DNA of 9,551 nucleotides from JBGPGW01 sp041484095. GTDB lineage: Bacteria > Pseudomonadota > Alphaproteobacteria > CADEGL01. Location: positions 1 through 9,551 of the forward strand of contig JBGPGW010000131.1 of the NCBI GenBank assembly GCA_041484095.1, given 5' to 3'. Each line of letters opens with the position of its first letter. Position 1 is the stretch's first letter. The position numbers were made by a program, and so were the translations under genes. Positions 6,200-9,551 of the stretch are shown one piece after another. The notes below the pieces were generated by a model. It was not told the DNA's origin and ran no database searches. It was given only the letters and a program-made list of their open reading frames with translations.

Positions 6200-6250
6200 C
6201 CATAATCATATCCTTCGATGGTTCGCGGGACGGCCGACGGATAAGAATCC
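6200..6250 (+). promoter_or_regulatory. Lipoprotein 2 leader (conserved ~51 bp)
   Basis: Runs from CCATAATC to GGATAAGAATCC just before the ATG and closely matches the lipoprotein 3 leader (GGGACGGCCG and GGATAAGAA in both). CATAAT is -10-like but has no good -35 at the usual distance. The paralogues' common leader suggests shared control. Confidence 0.4.
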
Positions 6251-7033
6251 ATGCGAGCATTTCAATGGTTGAGAGCAGCGGCAATCGCGGTGCTCACGCC
6301 ACTCGCGCTCGCCGCCTGCGACGATGCGTCCGAGGTGCGTGTCATCACGCCCGACTCGGCCACATCCACCTGCATCGGCGACCCCAAGACGCCCGAATGC
6401 GCGGTGGAGACCATGCTGGCTTGCATTGCGCGCGCGGACGAGCGCCTGTGTGAGATCGCGCTGCGCGGACCCGAGGGTGCGCTGTGCCGCTTGTATTTCG
6501 AGTCGAAAAACGTCTGCAATTTTTTCCCCGACGGGATCGAGTATGACTCTCTTGGTCTTTTTTTCGGCGATGAAGAGCCGTGGGGGAAAGCTCTTTATCG
6601 CTTCAAGCGAATTGAAACAGTCCCCTCCGCTACAGTTGCGCCCAGTCTCGTGTACTTTCCAAAAGTGCCCGATCCGCGGGTCCTCGAAATCAGTGTGGAC
6701 CGCTGGCTTTGCTACGACGTCGAAGGCGCCCCCTCACGAGCGCAAGAACCAAATGGCGCGATTTCGCATAGACTCGCCGGCCTGTTCCGACGTCTTCAGA
6801 CGGTCATTTGGGAAATCGGTCTTTCGAATGAGCGACTGAGTAACTGGGTCTGGTACGAGGTCGGTTCCGATTACTGCTGGTATCCCCTCAAATATTGGGT
6901 TTGGCAGTTTCGCGATCACTGGATCGTCGTTCGTTGGACCCGCGAAGTCGAACCCAATTGCGAGTCGATCTATGGTTGCCCTGAAATGAAATGGCCGCCC
7001 TACCGGAAGATTCTCGACAACCCACCGGACTGA
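6251..7033 (+). CDS. Lipoprotein 2, candidate immunity protein for M23 effector D
   Basis: A 260-residue lipoprotein with signal peptide MRAFQWLRAAAIAVLTPLAL and lipobox ALAAC, giving Cys23 followed by two Asp. The block from VRVITPDSATSTCIGDPKTP to LCEIA is nearly identical to lipoproteins 1 and 3 and keeps Cys41, Cys50, Cys58 and Cys67. The middle (~75-150) is unrelated at sight to lipoprotein 1 and visibly more AT-rich than its surroundings (runs of T near 6520-6570), as expected of a specificity region that changes fast or was acquired. The C-terminal half again has VDRWLC, QTVIWEI and WYEVGSDYCW. It faces effector D tail to tail across 124 bp and is divergent from effector C. Periplasmic, membrane-anchored immunity to an M23 effector is the inferred role; no catalytic motif is apparent. 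Confidence 0.9.
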   Translation: MRAFQWLRAAAIAVLTPLALAACDDASEVRVITPDSATSTCIGDPKTPECAVETMLACIARADERLCEIALRGPEGALCRLYFESKNVCNFFPDGIEYDSLGLFFGDEEPWGKALYRFKRIETVPSATVAPSLVYFPKVPDPRVLEISVDRWLCYDVEGAPSRAQEPNGAISHRLAGLFRRLQTVIWEIGLSNERLSNWVWYEVGSDYCWYPLKYWVWQFRDHWIVVRWTREVEPNCESIYGCPEMKWPPYRKILDNPPD

Positions 7034-7062
7034 CCCAAACTGAGTGTGGTCGACCGCTATGC

Positions 7063-7084
7063 GTCGCTGAAGGATTCCAGCGAC
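7063..7084 (+). terminator. Hairpin between convergent lipoprotein 2 and effector D
   Basis: GTCGCTG (7063-7069) pairs with CAGCGAC (7078-7084) around an 8-nt loop, 30 bp after the lipoprotein 2 stop. It is followed by TAAATT, with no proper T-run, so it is only a possible terminator, perhaps used from both sides. Confidence 0.3.
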
Positions 7085-7157
7085 TAAATTCATTGCCAAC
7101 GCGCGACAATAGAATCGTCGGCTATTTTCCCGACCTGCTTCGCGACGAGGACGTCAA

Positions 7158-8113
7158 CTATTGAAATGCGAGCCACGGGTCGCGCGCAATAAAATCTCGG
7201 CGAAGCTCGTTCTTCCTGTAGCCTCCACTTTTCACCGCAGCGGGTTTTCCGTCTTTTCTTTCCCAAACTTCAATGTGAATGTGATTGACCATGCCCTTAT
7301 GACCGGCGGCACGGTCCTGAACTGTGCCAATTGAATTGCCCGCCGAGATTCTTTGGCCAGGTTTCATGGCCCGTGGGCTGCGGCATAGGAGATGCGGACA
7401 ACTCTTCCGTCATCCGTGACGATCTCGATGCCTGTGAATCGTCCATCGCCATATGGATCGACGTCTACTCGCGTGATGACGCCATTGGCTGGACTCACGA
7501 TATCTTTACCAGCTTTCGCGACAACATCCGTTCCTTCGTGGTCGTATTCGATGATGTTTCCCGTGTTCGGATCCCTGCTCGTTCTGGGATCACCCCGCAT
7601 GCCCCCGCCATGCGAATCACGCCTGACCGTCAAGGGCCCGGCCAGAGGCGGGTGCATCCTTGGCAACGGATTCGTGTTGAACGCGCTCCCATAGCCTTCC
7701 CGTCTCGCATCACTCGACTGATCCGGGTCGTTATTCCCAAGCGAGGGGTCGGGCTGGGTGGTTTGACTGCCGATGCTCTGAGCCATATCTCCTGTCCCAC
7801 CGAGTGAGAGCGCGTCACGCTCGTCGCTGTCATTGCGTGCCATGCGATCCTCTGGACCGTTGAATGGCTCGTTATTTTCATATGGCCTGAACGCCGCGCC
7901 GCCGGTGATCACCTGCGGCTTCGGAGGGTCGCGCGGGTCGATCACGAAGTTGCCGGCGCCGTCCCGCGGCGGGTCGGGATAGACGAGCGCGAAGGCCCGG
8001 TCGACGAACTTCCGAAAGAAGGGATGCTCGGGGTGCGAACTATCGCCGTAGCGCTCATCGGCCATGAGCGGCTTGAGCGAGTCTTCATCGAGCGGGTCGG
8101 GAAACCGGTACAT
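7158..8113 (-). CDS. Effector D: conserved N-terminal module plus M23 peptidase domain (frame broken)
   Basis: The start is ATG 8113, aligned with the other copies and preceded by a GGAG ribosome binding site. The first frame (249 residues) stops at 7364. A second frame from ATG 7367 (69 residues) overlaps it as ATGA and ends at 7158. Together they make one M23 domain: HEGTD (His192, Asp196) in the first part and NHIHIEVW in the second, ending IARDPWLAFQ, like VPRDPF in effector C. Residues 1-78 are the shared module; ~80-165 is a D/N/S/G-rich linker. Gaining one base, or losing two, at GGGCC restores a ~318-residue protein aligning with effector C (SYAAAHG / FYVKATQG, then PGQ / PGT). The YxH catalytic His is missing here too. 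The gene may be inactivated, mis-sequenced or, less likely, expressed as two coupled parts. It converges on lipoprotein 2. Confidence 0.83.
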
Positions 8114-8235
8114 GCATCGTCTCCAGGGAGTGGACCTCATGGCGACGATGCGCGCGGACGAGCGCGGAATCAGCCGAAAAGTCTTGGAATTTCTTAGGCC
8201 GTTGACTGAGCGGCGAAATTTCCCGCCGCCCCTAT
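8114..8235 (-). promoter_or_regulatory. Effector D 5' control region (RBS hairpin plus conserved block)
   Basis: Perfect arms GCATCGTC (8114-8121) and GACGATGC (8144-8151) separated by 22 nt, with GAG/CTC inner pairing; the ribosome binding site overlaps the start-side arm. Conserved block at 8162-8194, then GGCGAAATTTCCCGCC as in the other copies. Confidence 0.5.
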
Positions 8236-8292
8236 CCGCTCAACGCCGCCACCCTCCGATCGATCCCGCTCAGGACCGATCGAGTCCGCTCA
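8236..8292 (-). repeat. Six-unit 10-bp phased repeat array, copy D
   Basis: Units begin at 8236 (CCGCTCA), 8246 (CCGCCAC), 8256 (CCGATCG), 8266 (CCGCTCA), 8276 (CCGATCG) and 8286 (CCGCTCA), all 10 bp apart. Three are exact and three degenerate. The last unit includes the TGA stop of the HKDGKPY tail, exactly as in copy B. Confidence 0.5.
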
Positions 8293-8331
8293 GTATGGCT
8301 TGCCGTCCTTGTGGAGGAAGGCAAGCGGCGG
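8290..8331 (-). pseudogene. Gene-tail remnant ending PPLAFLHKDGKPY
   Basis: These 14 minus-strand codons including the TGA match the end of the 49-residue frame at 3946-4095 (PAPAFRHKDGKPY). Beyond them the frame continues only as antisense to the DUF1989 gene and shows no further likeness. It is probably the 3' stub of a gene cut when the duplicated effector block was joined to the DUF1989 region. Confidence 0.35.
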
Positions 8332-8382
8332 CAGAGTAGCGCGGCCGCACCGCGCGCGCCAACACCGGGAGGGAGGGCGGTC

Positions 8383-8982
8383 ATGCCAGAACGTCAAATC
8401 GTTCCCGCGCGGAAGGGCAAGGCGGTGCGCTTGAGGCGCGGCCAGCACTTGAAATGCATCAACACATACGGCACGCAAGTCATCGACATGTGGGCGTTCA
8501 ATGCCGAGGACATGGGCGAGCTCATGTCGATGCACCACACGCATTCCTGTTTGAAGAAGCTGATGCCAGCGCCGGGCGAGCCGTTCTACACCTACACGCG
8601 CCGGCCGATCCTCACCGTGATCGAGGACCATTCGCCGGGCGTGCACGATACGGTGCTGCCGGCCTGCGACAAATTCCGCTATATCTGGGACGGGTATGAG
8701 GGCTATCACGACAGTTGCGGCGACAACCTCGCGGCGTCGCTGCGCGCGCTCGGGCTCGAGCCGCCGCGCTTCACGCCCCAGCCCTTCAACCTCTGGATGA
8801 ACAATCCGATCGGGCAGAACGGCTCCATCGGCTACCTCCCGCCGGTGACGAAGCCGGGCGACTACATCGTGCTCAGGGCCGAGATGGATTGCATCGTCTC
8901 CATGTCCGCCTGCCCCTACGATCTCGCCGCTGTGGCGATCAACGGCGGCACGGTGCGCGACGTTCATTTCGAGGTGTATTGA
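8383..8982 (+). CDS. DUF1989 / urea carboxylase-associated family protein
   Basis: A 199-residue cytosolic protein of the DUF1989 family, whose members often accompany urea carboxylase or related nitrogen-metabolism genes; the exact reaction is not established here. Family-like features are the opening VPARKGKAVRLRRGQHLKCI with GTQVIDMWAFN, the HTHSCLKKLM stretch, SPGVHDTVLPACDKF, and YHDSCGDNLAASLRALGL, with conserved Cys and His residues that could bind metal. It ends SACPYDLAAVAINGG and HFEVY. The start is ATG 8383, after a GGGAGGGAGG purine run; an in-frame ATG at 8311 lies in the gene-tail remnant and would add a low-complexity extension. Length fits a compact family member. No urea carboxylase gene is visible in the window. 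Codon use is more uniformly GC-rich than in the neighbouring effector and lipoprotein genes, so it looks like resident genome beside an accessory block. Confidence 0.92.
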   Translation: MPERQIVPARKGKAVRLRRGQHLKCINTYGTQVIDMWAFNAEDMGELMSMHHTHSCLKKLMPAPGEPFYTYTRRPILTVIEDHSPGVHDTVLPACDKFRYIWDGYEGYHDSCGDNLAASLRALGLEPPRFTPQPFNLWMNNPIGQNGSIGYLPPVTKPGDYIVLRAEMDCIVSMSACPYDLAAVAINGGTVRDVHFEVY

Positions 8983-8984
8983 GG

Positions 8985-9004
8985 GCCGAGCGCGCCGGCT
9001 TTTT
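8985..9004 (+). terminator. Weak intrinsic terminator after the DUF1989 gene
   Basis: GCCG (8985-8988) and CGGC (8996-8999) enclose a 7-nt loop and are followed by TTTTT (9000-9004), directly after the stop codon. The stem is only 4 bp but all G-C. Confidence 0.35.
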
Positions 9005-9035
9005 GTGCGCAAGGCGGAACCCCATCCTCACTTCG

Positions 9036-9086
9036 CCATAATCGCATCGTTTGATCGCTTGAGGGACGGCCGCCGGATAAGAACCC
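9036..9086 (+). promoter_or_regulatory. Lipoprotein 3 leader (conserved ~51 bp)
   Basis: Starts CCATAATCGCATCGTTTGAT and ends GGATAAGAACCC before the ATG; it is nearly collinear with the lipoprotein 2 leader. No strong ribosome binding site is present in any of the three leaders. Confidence 0.4.
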
Positions 9087-9551
9087 ATGCGAACACTTCA
9101 TCAGTTGCGGGCAGCGGCGATCGCCGCGATCGGCATGCTCGCGCTCGCCGCCTGCGACGACGGGCCCGAGGTGCGCGTCATCACGCCCGATTCGGCGACC
9201 TCCACCTGCATCGGCGACCCCAAGACGCCCGAATGCGCCGTGGAGACGGTGCTTGCTTGCATTGCGCGTGTCGACCTGTCGCTCTGTGAGCTTGCCATTC
9301 ACGGTGCGGGCGGTTCGATCTGCAAGTCCCACCCGGAATTGGGACCGTGCGCGACGTATCTCGATGAACTCGCAGGTTCCGCTCAATACTTAGCGGCGGT
9401 CGGACGGGCGTCGGAGATCTCGAGTTATGATCCGCGCGGAATGTATGTCGAAATGATCGAGCTGGAGTCATGGCCCGCGCCGGTTTGGTCGAAACACTCG
9501 TACAGGATTCGCCGGATTGGAGAGGTCGAGGACAAAGTCGAGTTACACAAA
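9087..9551 (+). CDS. Lipoprotein 3, candidate immunity protein (3' end outside window)
   Basis: The frame is open from ATG 9087 to the window end, 155 codons. Signal peptide MRTLHQLRAAAIAAIGMLAL and lipobox ALAAC give Cys23 followed by Asp-Asp, as in lipoproteins 1 and 2. The four-cysteine block (TSTCIGDPKTPECAVETVLAC ... LCELA) is conserved at the same positions. After residue ~70 it diverges from both paralogues, though HSYRIRRI may align with YRF/YRI stretches in them. Its convergent partner, expected by analogy to be a minus-strand effector, would lie to the right of the window. It follows the DUF1989 gene by 104 bp but has its own conserved leader and a possible terminator before it. Immunity function is inferred. 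Confidence 0.88.
   Translation, partial: MRTLHQLRAAAIAAIGMLALAACDDGPEVRVITPDSATSTCIGDPKTPECAVETVLACIARVDLSLCELAIHGAGGSICKSHPELGPCATYLDELAGSAQYLAAVGRASEISSYDPRGMYVEMIELESWPAPVWSKHSYRIRRIGEVEDKVELHK

Noticed and set aside
8332..9012. Minus-strand frame opposite the DUF1989 gene
   Set aside because: Shadow of a clear plus-strand family member; only its last ~14 codons, ending HKDGKPY, are retained as a remnant.

Overview
The window looks like an accessory region of a GC-rich alphaproteobacterial chromosome, possibly Hyphomicrobiales. That guess rests on base composition, codon use and an ordinary DUF1989 (urea-carboxylase-associated) gene; the sequence does not fix the taxon. Most of the window is a repeated, modular gene family that resembles a polymorphic effector/immunity cluster whose toxic parts attack peptidoglycan.

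Four minus-strand genes (A 1-631 partial, B 2478-3779, C 5032-6068, D 7158-8113) begin with almost the same ~78-residue N-terminal module (MYRFPDPLDE... to ...ITGGAEFRPW). They then diverge into polar linkers and different C-terminal domains. B ends in a lysozyme/transglycosylase-like domain. C and D end in M23 (LytM-like) metallopeptidase domains. A shows the beginning of an M23-like domain at the window edge. None has a signal peptide. C and D each carry one reading-frame break.

The candidate immunity genes fall into two types that track the catalytic domain. After lysozyme-like B, on the same strand, come two paralogous exported proteins with a D-x-[DN]-G-D-G-V motif (1778-2374, 1154-1738). 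The M23 genes C and D each face, tail to tail, a plus-strand lipoprotein (4144-4989, 6251-7033). A third lipoprotein (9087 onward) runs off the right edge. The lipoproteins share a lipobox, a four-cysteine N-terminal block and a ~52-bp leader, but differ in the middle.

Upstream of every effector copy lies the same control region: an inverted repeat (GCATCGTC / GACGATGC) that encloses the ribosome binding site, then a ~32-bp conserved block. Three copies continue into an array of a 7-bp motif (TGAGCGG on the coding strand) at about 10-bp intervals. The first unit of each array overlaps the stop codon of a truncated upstream reading frame ending in HKDGKPY or GNGRPY. These remnants probably mark how far each duplicated block extends.

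The DUF1989 gene (8383-8982) is an ordinary metabolic gene between effector D and lipoprotein 3. A short secreted-protein-like frame at 967 is probably a truncated gene.

Overall reading (inference): a tandemly expanded family of peptidoglycan-hydrolase effectors sharing a putative N-terminal sorting module, with matched periplasmic immunity proteins. I do not recognise the N-terminal module as a named domain.
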